In this document: positions 1 through 9,270 of the stretch, in pieces
Numbering within the stretch: position 1 is the first letter of the stretch
Layout: every line of letters starts with the position of its first letter
NCBI GenBank assembly: GCA_943736015.1
Contig: OX031071.1
Location: 28,862,619-28,926,618 of the forward strand
DNA: 64,000 nt
Source of the DNA: Tridacna crocea
Taxonomy: Eukaryota; Mollusca; Bivalvia; Cardiida; Cardiidae
Direction of reading: 5' to 3'
The notes under the pieces: model-generated
What the model was told of the DNA's origin: nothing
The model's database searches: none
Seen by the model: the letters and a program-made list of their open reading frames with translations, nothing else
Program-made: the position numbers and the translations under genes

Positions 1-163
1 AAACAGGCCTGAATTTTCCTCAAACGTATTGATAAAGGCCATTTTCTCAATCGCTGCTTTACAGCGCGTATTACTACAATCCCCCCAATATTGGGGGAGT
101 GATGCGTCATATAAGATAGGTCGAATCTTCGAAGAATATGACATGCGCAGACAACGACAAATA
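1..163 (-). repeat. Diverged repeat, inverted copy of 9665-9830
   Basis: Read on the minus strand, this stretch matches 9665-9830 over its whole length. Shared blocks include GTCATATTCTTCGAAGATTCG, TTATATGACGCATCACT, TAAAGCAGC and TTATCAATACGTTT, with scattered substitutions. It lies inside the first intron of the GST gene. I see no terminal repeats that would name the family. It may be a dispersed repeat or one end of an old inverted duplication. Confidence 0.7.
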
Positions 164-195
164 AACAAGTTTTAAAATGAAATACGTATACTCAC

Positions 196-331
196 AAGCT
201 TTCATTTGCCCCCATTGCTCAAAGGATATTCGGTCATCGTCGAAGGCAATCCCTCCAAGTGTACAAACCAACCGCGATATCTCGGCTCTACCACGGCCGT
301 CGAAATATGTCAGTTTGTACTTTGCGGACAT
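196..331 (-). CDS. Glutathione S-transferase, sigma class, first coding exon (partial gene)
   Basis: The exon encodes 45 residues starting MSAKYKLTYFDGRGRAEIS, the N-terminal thioredoxin-fold strand and helix of sigma-class GSTs (the group that includes haematopoietic prostaglandin D synthase and the mollusc S-crystallins). The Tyr at residue 9, in the YF(D/N)GRGRAE motif, is the expected catalytic Tyr that activates glutathione. The exon ends at a strong donor (AGCTT|GTGAGT, GT at 195-194) in phase 1, and open reading past it is intronic. Later exons lie beyond the left edge, so only the start of a protein of about 200 residues is present. These enzymes are cytosolic and conjugate glutathione to electrophiles. 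The start codon agrees with the family N-terminus. The class assignment is secure; paralogue identity is unknown. Confidence 0.88.
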
Positions 332-351
332 CTTATTTTTTCGATTTTCTC

Positions 352-445
352 TATTTATATATACACTGTTTCACCTTGACGGATGAGCGAGCGAACAAGA
401 TATACTAATGCATTCATTATACTCCGGTCCTTTATAAATACAGGG
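352..445 (-). promoter_or_regulatory. Putative promoter of the GST gene
   Basis: On the minus strand, a TATA-like TATTTATAAA sits at 431-440, about 100 bases upstream of the GST start codon. That leaves room for a short 5' UTR. A second TATATAAATA at 352-361 is only about 20 bases from the ATG and is probably too close to be used. No other elements can be named. Confidence 0.35.
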
Positions 446-546
446 CGCTTTCCTTATGGGATTGATATTTGAAAAAATCAAGTACTTTAATTAGAACATT
501 CCCCCCTTAGGCTTCTCAGTGCGACTCACTGACCTTTTGCGGATAG

Positions 547-603
547 TGTAGATCAAGATCAGACTGCACAGAACGTGCAGTCTGATCTTGGATCTACACT
601 GTC
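547..603. repeat. Hairpin repeat, ATCAGACTGCA family
   Basis: This is a near-perfect inverted repeat: GTGTAGATCAAGATCAGACT, a short loop, then AGTCTGATCTTGGATCTACAC. Relatives lie at 7979-8045, 9380-9440 (decayed), 15348-15740 (three tandem copies) and 15972-16004. It is non-coding, of MITE or foldback type. Confidence 0.75.
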
Positions 604-873
604 CAATAAGGAAATGTTATTCCCCAGAACGTAATTATTTATTTACAATACTTTGGCTTTTGGTATCGATTTTAGAATTCTATTTTAGATATTTAGCAGA
701 ATAAAGGTAAAACAGAACACTTTTAACTTTTTTTCTTCAATTTATGGATAAAATAAATACAGCTTTATAAATATACCTTACCGTTTTTAGAAAGAACGAT
801 CGGCTTGAATGAGGGTGTTATACATGGATACACTTAAAAAATATTGTGGTAAAAGCTAAATTGCTGGTAACAA

Positions 874-1100
874 TTAACCCTTTCCCAAACAAGCCCTGGT
901 TTTTACGTGTCTGCACTAAAAGTCTTTTGAAAACACTGCGGGAAAAGGAGAAATTGCTCGTAACGAGCAATTTCTCCTTTTCCCACAGTGTTTTCTACCC
1001 TGTTTGCGAACTTTCAGGCATTTTCTCCAAATCTAAAATTGTCGTCTGCAAACTCCTTTGGTTTGGAAGAGTCTAAAATTTGTCGTTTGGGAAAGGGTTA
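874..1100. mobile_element. TTAA-MITE family A, copy 1
   Basis: The element begins TTAACCCTTTCCCAAAC and ends GTTTGGGAAAGGGTTA. The centre is a long palindrome, GAGAAATTGCTCGTAACGAG and its complement, flanked by AAAACACTGCGGGAAAAGG. Terminal CCCTTT next to TTAA is what non-autonomous piggyBac-type elements show. It has no coding capacity. Confidence 0.8.
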
Positions 1101-1264
1101 GTTTCTGTTTTTGCTAAGATATCTTAATAGTTAGAAAACAGTTCAGAGTTTTCGCGATTTTAAGAAAGACGATGTTTCAAAACACTGTGAAAAAAAAAAA
1201 GGACAAAATACTTGTTACCAGTATTTCAACTCTTTCCTTTTAACATTCCCATGTTTTGGCGATC

Positions 1265-1485
1265 TTAACTCTTTCCCAAGTAATCCCTGGTTTAAACGAC
1301 CCTGAGATAGAAGCCTTTTGAAAGCATTACGGGAAAAGGAGAAAATGCTGGTAACCAGCATTTTATCCTCTTCCCACAATGTTTTCTACCCTGCTGGAAA
1401 CAAATTTCAATTTCTGAGTTCCGTATATTTTGTCGTCTGCTGGTGTTTTTATTTGGACCAGTCTAAAATTTTGGAAATGGGTTAA
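1265..1485. mobile_element. TTAA-MITE family A, copy 2
   Basis: TTAACTCTTTCCCAAG at the left and GGAAATGGGTTAA at the right enclose the family core GGAGAAAATGCTGGTAACCA / TGGTTACCAGCATTTTCTCC-type palindrome and the conserved right segment TTTTGTCGTCTGC. It is a full-length, diverged copy. Confidence 0.75.
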
Positions 1486-1704
1486 GAAAGAAGACTTTTG
1501 AAAGCATTGTGAGAATATATATGCTTGTTACTAGCATATCAGCCTTTTTCTACAATATTCTCTAGCCTGGTTAACACTATTTGTCATAAAATAAGGCCAT
1601 ATTGAATGGCCTGCAACATACAAAAAGGAGCATTCAGGCATTTGCGTAAAATGTTGCCTCGGATCAGACTGCGCAGTCCGTGCAGGCTAATCCGAGACGA
1701 CACT

Positions 1705-1932
1705 TTAACCCTTTCCCAAACAATCCCTGGTTTTTTAGGGTCAGGAATAGAAGCCTTTTGAAAACATAGTGGGAAAAGAAGAAAATGCTGGTAACCAGCA
1801 TTTTCTCCTTTTCCCACAATGTTTTCTACCCTATCATATAGAAAAATCATCTTTTCAGCAGCTGTTAATTTGTCATCTGCAAATGCTTTCAATTTGGTCT
1901 GGTCCAAAATTTGCCGTTTGGGGAAGGGTTAA
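1705..1932. mobile_element. TTAA-MITE family A, copy 3, inserted in family C
   Basis: It is bounded by TTAA on both sides (1705-1708 and 1929-1932), with ends CCCTTTCCCAAAC and GTTTGGGGAAGGG and the central GAAAATGCTGGTAACCAGCA palindrome. The flanks rejoin as the body of the family C element, so the boundaries and the TTAA duplication are well determined. Confidence 0.85.
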
Positions 1933-2050
1933 AGCTAAATCAGATTTTGTGCAACAGTAGACTTGCGCAAAACAGAAAGTTACATAAAAACAGAAAGTAT
2001 CTTTTCGGATCAGTCTGAGCGGACTGCGCAGGCTGATCCAGAACGACACT

Positions 2051-2249
2051 TTAACCTTTTACCCCATAAGGCATTTCTATGGTATCTCTAACTGACCCTA
2101 AATAACAGGAAATATGAAGCCGTTTTGATAGCATAGAAAACATTGTGAAAAGGTGAAATTCACGAGCAATTTCACCTTTTACAACAATGTTTTCCAAAGG
2201 CTCCTACAAGCAATGCGTAGAAATGGGTACTTATGGAGTGAAGGGTTAA
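2051..2249. mobile_element. TTAA-MITE family B, copy 1, inserted in family C
   Basis: TTAA duplications lie at 2051-2054 and 2246-2249. The element reads CCTTTTACCCCATAAGGCAT ... GGAGTGAAGGG and has a core palindrome, GGTGAAATT-CACGAGCAATTTCACC. Family B shares the AAAACATTGTG core flank with family A but has a different stem and outer sequence. Confidence 0.85.
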
Positions 2250-2410
2250 GCAGATATCTGAATGCCTGTTTTCGTGTGTTGCATGCCATTTCATTTGCCA
2301 TCCTCTCAATTTAAATGAGCTTGACTTTTTTTTTATAGGTAAAAAGATGAACGATCGTTTAATATGTTGGTAGACTAGAAAAAAACTTGACGGTGGGTGG
2401 TGCAATGGAT

Positions 2411-3592
2411 CTATGGCCGCAAAGCCTTTACGAAAACGTCGACGTAACACGATATTTACCGATGATTTGGTGAATCTACAGCCCCTAACACTCAAATAAA
2501 AAGACGCAAGCTGCCGAGGTTGGCCGAATAGCCTTTACGAAAATATCGATGTTATACGATATTTATCGATGAGTTGGTAAGTCTACAGCCCTTTACCCTC
2601 AAATAAAAGGACGGAAACTGCCGAGGTTGGCCAATAGCCTTTACGAAAACGTCGATGTTACAAGATATTTACCGTTGAGTTGGTAAGTCTACAGTCCCTA
2701 ACCCTCAAATAAAAAGACGGAGGCTGCCGAGGCTGGCCGAATGGCCTTTACGAAAATGTCGATGTTATATGATATTTATCGATGAGTTGGTAAGTCTACA
2801 GCCCCTAACCCTCAAATAAAAAGACGGAAACTGCCGGGGTTGGCCGAATAGCCTTTACGAAAACGTCGATGTTACACGATATTTACCGATGATTTGGTGA
2901 ATCTACAGCCCCTAACCCTCAAATAAAAAGACGGAAACTGCCGAGGTTGGCCGAATAGCCTTTATGAAAACGTCGATGTTACACGATATTTACCGATGAT
3001 TTGGTGAATCTACAGCACCTAACCCTCTAATAAAAAGACGGAAACTGCCGAGGTTGGCCGAATAGCCTTTACGAAAATGTCGATGTTATACGATATTTAT
3101 CGATGAGTTGGTAAGTCTACAGCACCTTACCCTCAAACAAAAAGACGGAAACTGCCGAGGTTGGCCGAATAGCCTTTACGAAAACGTCGATGTTACACGA
3201 TATTTGCCGATGAGTTGGTAAGTCTACAGTCCCTAACCCTCAAATAAAAAGACGGAAGCTGCCCAGGTTGGCCGAATAGCCTTTACGAAAATGTCGATGT
3301 TACACGATATTTGCCGATGAGTTGGTAAGTCTACAGTCCCTAACCCTCAAATAAAAAGACGGAAGCTGCCCAGGTTGGCCGAATAGCCTTTACGAAAATG
3401 TCGATGTTATATGATATTTATCGATGAGTTGGTAAGTCTACAGCCCCTAACCCTCAAATAAAAAGACGGAAGTTGCCGAGGTTGGCCGAAAACCCTTACG
3501 ACAACGTCGATGTTACACGATATTTACCGATGAGTTGGTAAGTCTACAGTCTCTAACTCTCAAATAAAAAGACGGAAGCTGCCGAGGTTCGC
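2411..3592 (+). repeat. 107-bp satellite array, about 11 copies
   Basis: The unit begins near GGTTGGCCGAATAGCCTTTA and runs through GTCGATGTTACACGATATTT, GATGAGTTGGTAAGTCTACA and CCCTAACCCTCAAATAAAAA to GACGGAAACTGCCGA. The CTCAAATAAAA phase recurs at 2491, 2598, 2704, 2811, 2918, 3025, 3132, 3239, 3346, 3453 and 3559, i.e. every 106-107 bases. Two sequence subtypes are interspersed. The right edge lies inside a TTAA-MITE whose left half is missing. No ORF spans the array. Confidence 0.92.
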
Positions 3593-3599
3593 CAGTCAG

Positions 3600-3793
3600 A
3601 CACGGAATTCATTTTCGGACAGGTAGAAAATATTGTGGGAAAAGGAGAAAATGCTGGTTACCAGCATATTTCTCCTTTTCCCACAATGCTTTCTACCCTA
3701 TCAAAGACAAGGTCTATAATTTGAGTCCAATCTAAATTATCGGCTGCAAATGCTTTGAATTTGGAAAAGTCTAAAATTTTGTTGTGTGGTTAA
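3600..3793. mobile_element. TTAA-MITE family A, left end replaced by satellite
   Basis: The core (TAGAAAATATTGTGGGAAAAGG and the GAAAATGCTGGTTACCAGCA palindrome) and the right half ending GTGTGGTTAA are present. The left 80 or so bases are missing where the satellite array ends. Confidence 0.65.
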
Positions 3794-4202
3794 GGGTGAA
3801 ACACCCCTTGCCAATTGCTAACCGAAATTTTGCGACTTTTTTTTTTTCGTCTTTTGAAAAGATTGTGGTAAAAAGAAAAAAAAAAAATGCAGGGAACCAT
3901 AATATATATATATTATATATATCTTGCGCCTTGTCATAATGCGGAGAGGGTACGCCACATGGAATCACCGTAAAAGGCTGCAATGATGTAAGGCTACCCC
4001 CCCCTCCCCCTCCCCCATAGAAAGGGTTAGTTAGAAGCACTCGTTAGAATATTATAAATGATGTTCACTCGATGACATAAATCTCCATCTTTCATTAAAA
4101 GAAAAATATCTTCTATTTATTTATTCGAGGACAATACCAAGAGCTAGATCAAAAGCCAGATTATAAAATTGCACTGCGAAAATCGTCTGCAGCAACGATG
4201 AG
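3794..4202. other. Unassigned AT-rich spacer
   Basis: It holds short homopolymers, an AT palindrome at 3901-3921 (ATATATATTATATAT) and a C-rich tract at 3998-4016. No gene or named repeat is seen. Confidence 0.5.
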
Positions 4203-4431
4203 TTAACCCTTTACTCCATAGATACTCATTTCTACACATTGCTTGTTGGAGCCTCTGGAAAACATTGTCGCAAAAGGTGAAATTGCTCGTGACGAGCAAT
4301 TTCACCTTTTGTCACAATGTTTTCTATGCTATCAAAAGGTGTCATTTACACATAATAAACGGCTGCATCCTTGTTGTCATCTAGGGTCAATTAGAGATAC
4401 CACAGAAATGCCTTATCGGGTAAAGGGTTAA
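4203..4431. mobile_element. TTAA-MITE family B, copy 2
   Basis: The copy is full length, from TTAACCCTTTACTCCATAGA to ATCGGGTAAAGGGTTAA. The central palindrome is GGTGAAATTGCTCGTGACGA with its complement. It shares its right TTAA with the next element. Confidence 0.85.
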
Positions 4432-4880
4432 CTCTTTACCAAACGACAAAATTATGGACTGGTCCAAACTGAAAGCCTTTGCAGACGGCAAAAAATTAGT
4501 AAGACTGAAACCTCGAAATTTCTAGTGGAAAGGATAGAAAACATTGTGGGAAAACGAGAAAATGCTAGTAACCAACATTTTCTACTTTTCCCCCAATGTT
4601 TTTGAAAGACTTCTTCGTGAAAACTAGGTTTGTTAGAGGATTCCGGAAGGTTTAAGTCCTTACCTAGTGACGAAATCTTAGACTGGACCAAATTGAAAGC
4701 ATTTACAGACGACATAAAGAAACGTGACTCTAAATTGAAACTTGACTTTAGAGGAGTAAAAAACATTGTGGGAAGAGGAGAAAATGCTGCTTACCAGCAT
4801 TTTCTCCTTTTCCAACAACGTTTTCAAATGGCTTCTTCCTATGGGTCGTAAAAACCAGGGATTGTTTGCTAAAGAGTTAA
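4428..4880. mobile_element. Two adjacent TTAA-MITEs, family A
   Basis: The first copy (about 4428-4650) starts TTAACTCTTTACCAAACGAC. The second (4652-4880) starts TTAAGTCCTTACC and ends TGCTAAAGAGTTAA. Each has AAAACATTGTGGGAA and a GAAAATGCT stem. The left arms carry GACTGGTCCAAACTGAAAGC, which is the family's minus-side end, so these copies are in the opposite orientation to copies 1-3. Confidence 0.8.
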
Positions 4881-5686
4881 CTAATACATGTATATAAATC
4901 TATAAGTTTTTTTCTAGACACGGACAAACATTACATTTATCAGAACGTATTGATCATCAGAACGTATTGCTCATCCGGGCGATTACAGAATCAAATCTCA
5001 ATCGATCATCAATAAACTGCACGGGATGCTATTATATCATTTACCGATGAACATTGCGTTTCAACGACCGAGCGTAGAAGAGGGGTTTGAAAATATTGTG
5101 TGAAAAGGAGAACACGTCCGGTTTTGACCCATTCATTCATTCATTCATTCATTCATTCATTTGTTCGTCCACATATGCTTCGTTCTAATATAAGTATTTT
5201 TCAACCATCAACCATTCATTGTTCTATGTTCTATAATTATCAGCTAGGTGACATATAGGCCAATGGGGCTGGGTGTTGAAATTTCAATATTTTATGTACA
5301 TCATGTATTTGTATGATTTACTTGTTATAACACATGTCACTTTAATAAAAACTACTTACTTACTTACTGTACACTTTAAGCCTAGTTCTGACTTCAGAAA
5401 GCAACATGATTTCTGATTGGCCAAACCATTTGGTTTGGCCAATCAGAAATTGAGTTATTTTGATGCCAAGAAAATGACTTCAAAGGTCACGAAAATCTGA
5501 ACAAGACTGCAGTTAAGTTTGAATCTTAGTCGATAATAATTTGATCCCCCCCCCCCCCCCCCCCAATTATTTTCCCCTTTCTTTGAGTTAATTATTTTCT
5601 GTCACCTCATGTCACAAGGACGATCAAAAAGTCAAGAAATAGGACAAAATATCGAACTCTGCCATTTTTCTCTCACCCCATAGAGG
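4881..5686. other. Gene-free spacer with simple repeats
   Basis: It contains (CATT)n at 5131-5161, a short inverted repeat at about 5407-5450 (CTGATTGGCCAAACC / GGTTTGGCCAATCAG), a 3' tail-like (ACTT)n at 5347-5366, and a run of 19 C at 5546-5564. No coding signal is seen. Confidence 0.6.
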
Positions 5687-5905
5687 TTAACCCTTTACCC
5701 CATAAAGCATTTCTATGGTATCTCTAATTGACACTAAATAACAGCAAGGATGAAACCGTTTCTTATGTGTATATTACACCTTTTGATAGCACAGAAAACA
5801 TTGTGACAAAAGGTGAAACTGCTCGTGACGAGCAATTTCACCTGTTGCCACATTGTTTCCGAAGGCCCCTACAAGCAATGCGTAGAAATGAGTATCTACC
5901 TAAAA
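5687..5905. mobile_element. TTAA-MITE family B, copy 3 (right end missing)
   Basis: TTAACCCTTTACCCCATAAA leads into the family B body and palindrome (GGTGAAACTGCTCGTGACGA and its complement). The copy stops at GTAGAAATGAGTATCTACC without the AAAGGGTTAA end. Confidence 0.75.
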
Positions 5906-6059
5906 TTTTGAAATAACAACATCTTCGTTTTCACTGTCGGCTTGAAAATTTCATTTCACGTTTTTAAACAGGATAAGACTGATCGAGTGAAGTTACGGTT
6001 AGATGAATTTTCTGAATACCGACCTCGGATTTTTTTTATTCTCGAGTATATTAAAGTCA

Positions 6060-6210
6060 AACAATTGAGCTCTACTCTGTGAAAACGGGGCTTAATGCAT
6101 CTGCGAAAAGTTTCGGCCCAGGTCAGCCTGCGCAGTCCGCGCAGGCTGACCTGGGCCGAAACTTTTCGCTAATTTTCTGTATGGCAGCGGACCAGTCTAC
6201 CTCATGACTA
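6060..6210. repeat. GC-rich hairpin element (family C2)
   Basis: A near-perfect inverted repeat at 6103-6169: GCGAAAAGTTTCGGCCCAGG ... GCCTGCGCAG with its complement. Other copies of the family are at 8480-8650, 9100-9265, 40063-40215 and 43760-43870. A run of 31 A at 6224-6254 follows. Confidence 0.75.
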
Positions 6211-6221
6211 TAATCGGTTTG

Positions 6222-6258
<37 letters not shown>

Positions 6259-6767
6259 CAATAACGAGTCCATAGTTTATGGGATGACTTGGTTGGTATA
6301 ATACTTCACGGAGATGTGATAAGCACCCTTTTATCAGAGTATGGGCTCAAAATGTATTTTAGTGTGGTGTCTGTAGTCGTGAGGTAGAGCCTCGGCCGCA
6401 TTACCACAAGGTCTTCTGTTCGATACCCCCGGAGCGTGTGTCGGCTTTTGGAATTTCCCATTAAAAGTGGCCATTCAGATTTTGGGACAAAAAATTTATA
6501 AAAATACAATAAAATCATCCTTATACTCCCAAAGCCTTATAATTTTTATTCATAAAACCACAGCAGTCGAAAACCATCTGACAACAAGAGAAATAAGAGA
6601 TATACCATAGCCCAGGTCGACACGGAAGGGAAACACGGTCTAGTTTTACATAAGCAACTTGCTCATTTACGTACCGGATATACACAGACGAAGCTTCAAA
6701 CATAACGTCCGAAGAAGACATTATGGAAAATAATTACATGTTTGTTATGTTATGGAATTTAAGCGTC

Positions 6768-7637
6768 ATTATTGCATAAAACGTGCCTTTTCGGGCCGTT
6801 ATAAGCATGTATTAACGGGTAAAAATCGGGCGGTTAACGGGAGAAAACGTGTATTAATCAGTAAATTCACGCGCCGTTAACGCCCGGGTTTGTACTATCA
6901 ATATCCTCGATTCGGGCCTACCTTGTAAACAACGTTTGTCCTTGTCAGATTTTCCCTAGAATCCAACCATCAAACTATAGAAATTCGTACCATATTCGAT
7001 CCTTTCCATGGCATGTCTTTGATGATATTAGTACACCACAAACAAACCTTTGCACAGAATCTCAGTCTAATCGAGATCTGAACAAAAATTCACCCGTGAA
7101 ATGTACTCTAAACCAGCTACATCCCACCCACTTTTTAACGTGATCGGTCCGACTCGCTTGATGTATATCGAACCCTCTGTCGCCTTCAGTTACAGAAATT
7201 TATATCCACGCATTCATCCTAGTTGTAATCGTCCAAATGTGTGCAAGTTTATTCCACATAAGTCCAGTGTGTATTAAAAATCAATAAAAGTGTATTTACA
7301 GCGAGAGAATCAAAACTGGCATACAGGACTAACGGCCCTTTCCTAATCGTAACAAAAACTTCTTCGCCGACTTCCGGTTTTGACCCATTTGCGTACAGTA
7401 CATTTGAAATTCGCTTATTTGCATTTCTATGGGAATATTTTTGCTATCTGTGCAAATGATTGTTAGAATACCTTTACATTATGCAATAATAGCGTTAATT
7501 CACGTTTTTTTCGGTCGTTAACATTCGCAGAGGCCCTCGAAATACTTAAACACCCTCGTGCTTCGCACTCGGGCGTTAAAGCATTTTTCGGGCCTCTGCG
7601 AATGTTAACGACCTCAAAAACGTGAATTAACCCTATA
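6768..7637. mobile_element. Insertion G inside element F1
   Basis: About 870 bases present in F1 but absent from F2 and F3. It starts ATTATTGCATAAAACGTG, and a matching TTATGCAATAAT occurs at 7479-7490. Beyond it lies a separate hairpin (7493-7632). No coding sequence is recognised. The family is unknown. Confidence 0.65.
7493..7632. repeat. Long hairpin, about 55-bp arms
   Basis: GTTAATTCACGTTTTTTTCG followed by GTCGTTAACATTCGCAGAGG is mirrored by CCTCTGCGAATGTTAACGAC and AAAAACGTGAATTAAC. The loop carries a second small stem (CGTGCTTCGCACTCG). It forms the right end of insertion G. Confidence 0.8.
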
Positions 7638-7978
7638 TTAGTCATGTGCCAGTCACTTAACATTCCCAAAATGTTATTTTGTTTTAAATTTTGGCGCGAA
7701 TTCTAAAAATAGCTTAAGAGGCTTCGTAGCTTTTTAAGGGAATGCCATCAATTTTTTTGGATTTTATTATTTTTAATTATTGATGATTTGTATTGTTTTT
7801 TTCCATATAAATTTCAGTGGTAGACTCTATATATATTTTTCTATTTGATGTGATGTGAAAAATCTAAATACCCACCTTTAATATAAGCTGTAAGAACTCG
7901 TTTCTTAATTGAAGTACAATAAATTTCGAGCTATGCTCTGACAAAAGGGGGCTTAATCCTTAGGCTTCCACACGCAGA

Positions 7979-8045
7979 CAGTGTAGATCAAGATCAGACG
8001 GCACAGAACTTGCAGTCTGATCTTGGATCTACTACGTCTGATGAG
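7979..8045. repeat. Hairpin repeat, ATCAGACTGCA family, copy 2
   Basis: CAGACAGTGTAGATCAAGAT and its complement form a stem round CGGCACAGAACTTG. It is close to the copy at 547-603, including the flanking CTTAGGCTTC. Confidence 0.7.
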
Positions 8046-8129
8046 AAGATATTATTCCCAAAACCATACACTTAAAACCTGCAGTATTTGGGTGTTGTAC
8101 AATCAGTTCTAAAATTTGCTTTCTGTTAT

Positions 8130-8401
8130 TTAACACTTTACCACACAACCCCGAATTTCAACACCCTGTGAAAGAAGCCTTATGAAAACCTTGTGAATTT
8201 CAACGCCCTGTGAAAGAAGCCTTTTGAAAACATTGAGGGAAAAGGAGAAAATGCTGGTAACCAGCAGTTTCTCCTTTTCTCACAATGTTTTCTTTTCTTT
8301 CCTAAAACAAAATTTCAATTCTTTGTCACATTCATTTTGTCGTCTGCAAATGCTTTCAATTTGGAACCAGTCTAAAATTTTGTCGTTTGGTAAAGACTTA
8401 A
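8130..8401. mobile_element. TTAA-MITE family A with internal duplication
   Basis: TTAACACTTTACCACACAAC to TTTGGTAAAGACTTAA. The core palindrome is GGAGAAAATGCTGGTAACCA. The left arm contains a 46-base tandem duplication (TTTCAACRCCCTGTGAAAGA repeated at 8157 and 8203). Confidence 0.78.
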
Positions 8402-8427
8402 AAGGAAATGGGTTGATGCATCTCCAT

Positions 8428-9270
8428 GGTCCTTGGCACCAAGTAATCCTTCCCAACCTTATAGATCCATGATACCTACTTTTTCTTAACAACTAACTTA
8501 ACCATGACGTAGACTAGTCCTTGAGCATACAGAAAATTAACCAATAGCGAAAAGTATCTACCCAGGTAAGCCTGCGCAGTCGCGCAGGCTGACCTGGGTA
8601 GATACTTTTCGCAGATGCATTATGGCCCCTTTTCACAGGGCACGGCTCATATGAACATCTTCGCAAGCCAAGGCAGACGCTACTCTACCCTTGGCAGATC
8701 GAGCTTGATTTTTACATTCCCCCGATACGCTTTATCATTGGATGCAGCCAGCTCTAACTGCAACGAATGAAATCGCTCGTAGCATTTCATCTTTGATAAA
8801 AATAGAATAAGGTGGCTACCTTTCGAATAGAAGGTAAACATGGATGTTTGCTTATCGCTTCATGTGTATTCGTAAGCGGTTTGTAAAACGATATTTCATT
8901 GGCTTTTAGAAATATGATGTAGAGGGGGGAGAGGGGGTTAATAACCAGCATCCAATAGAGGGCGTACCGCAAGAATCTCAAAGTCGGGCTCAATCAGCCA
9001 AGGTAAGATCCACGTAGTGATCGTAAACTTGGCTCCCCAAGATGGTGGTCCAAGGTACCAAGTAATCCTTCACAACCTTATAGATCCATGATATCCACTT
9101 ATTGTAACAGCCAACTTAATCATGAGGTAGACTAGTACTTGGGCATACAGAAAATTAACCAATAGCGAAAAGTTTCGGCCCAGGTCAGCCTTCGCGGACT
9201 GCGCAGGCTGACCTGGGTCGATACTTTTCGCAGATGCATTAAGCCCCCTTTTCACAGAGCACGGTTCATA
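8428..9270. repeat. Two direct copies of hairpin element C2 flanking a D-type MITE
   Basis: Copies at 8428-8656 and 9047-9270 share TTATAGATCCATGATA, GTAGACTAGT, CATACAGAAAATTAACCAAT and the CAGGCTGACCTGGG hairpin. The D-type MITE 8657-9043 lies between them. Confidence 0.75.
8657..9043 (+). mobile_element. D-type MITE, copy D1
   Basis: It begins ATCTTCGCAAGCCAAGG and ends with the degraded complement CTTGGCTCCCCAAGAT. The body is a near match, inverted, to 20025-20420 (for example TTCGTAAGCGGTTTGTAAAA and ATCGCTCGTAGCATTTCATC). It is non-coding, and no clear target duplication is visible. Confidence 0.8.

Larger units (their letters stand above)
1608..2287. mobile_element. Double-hairpin element (family C) interrupted by two TTAA MITEs
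   Basis: Three pieces (1608-1704, 1933-2050, 2250-2287) join into one element like 40288-40548 and 51741-52001. The order is terminal GGCCTGCAACATA, a first hairpin (AGACTGCGCAGTCCGTGCAG), a second hairpin, and terminal TGTTGCATGCC. The two interruptions sit exactly at TTAA in GACACTTTAA. The intact relative at 40501 reads GACACTTTAAGCAAATG, which gives the empty site for the second insertion. Confidence 0.8.
6471..7881 (+). mobile_element. TTAA element family F, copy F1, itself interrupted
   Basis: TTAA flanks both ends (6471-6474 and 7878-7881), with ends AAGTGGCCATTCAG and AATACCCACCT. Its two halves (6475-6767 and 7638-7877) match the continuous copies F2 (17157-17640) and F3 (44055-44600), with blocks such as ATCCTTATACTCCCAAAGCC and CCGAAGAAGACATTATGGAA. 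No ORF is seen; it is non-autonomous. Confidence 0.82.
6360..7950 (+). mobile_element. tRNA-like SINE split by a TTAA element (F1)
   Basis: The head at 6360-6470 has an A-box-like TAGTCGTGAGGTAGAGCCTC and a B-box-like GGTCTTCTGTTCGATACC, then GTGTCGGCTTTTGGAATTTC. The tail resumes at 7878 (TATAAGCTGTAAGAACTCGT). An uninterrupted minus-strand relative at 36500-36716 has the same head and tail in one piece, which proves the split. Confidence 0.75.

Noticed and set aside
2172-2495. Minus-strand 107-codon frame at the satellite's left edge
   Set aside because: It overlaps a MITE end and satellite units; no protein similarity.
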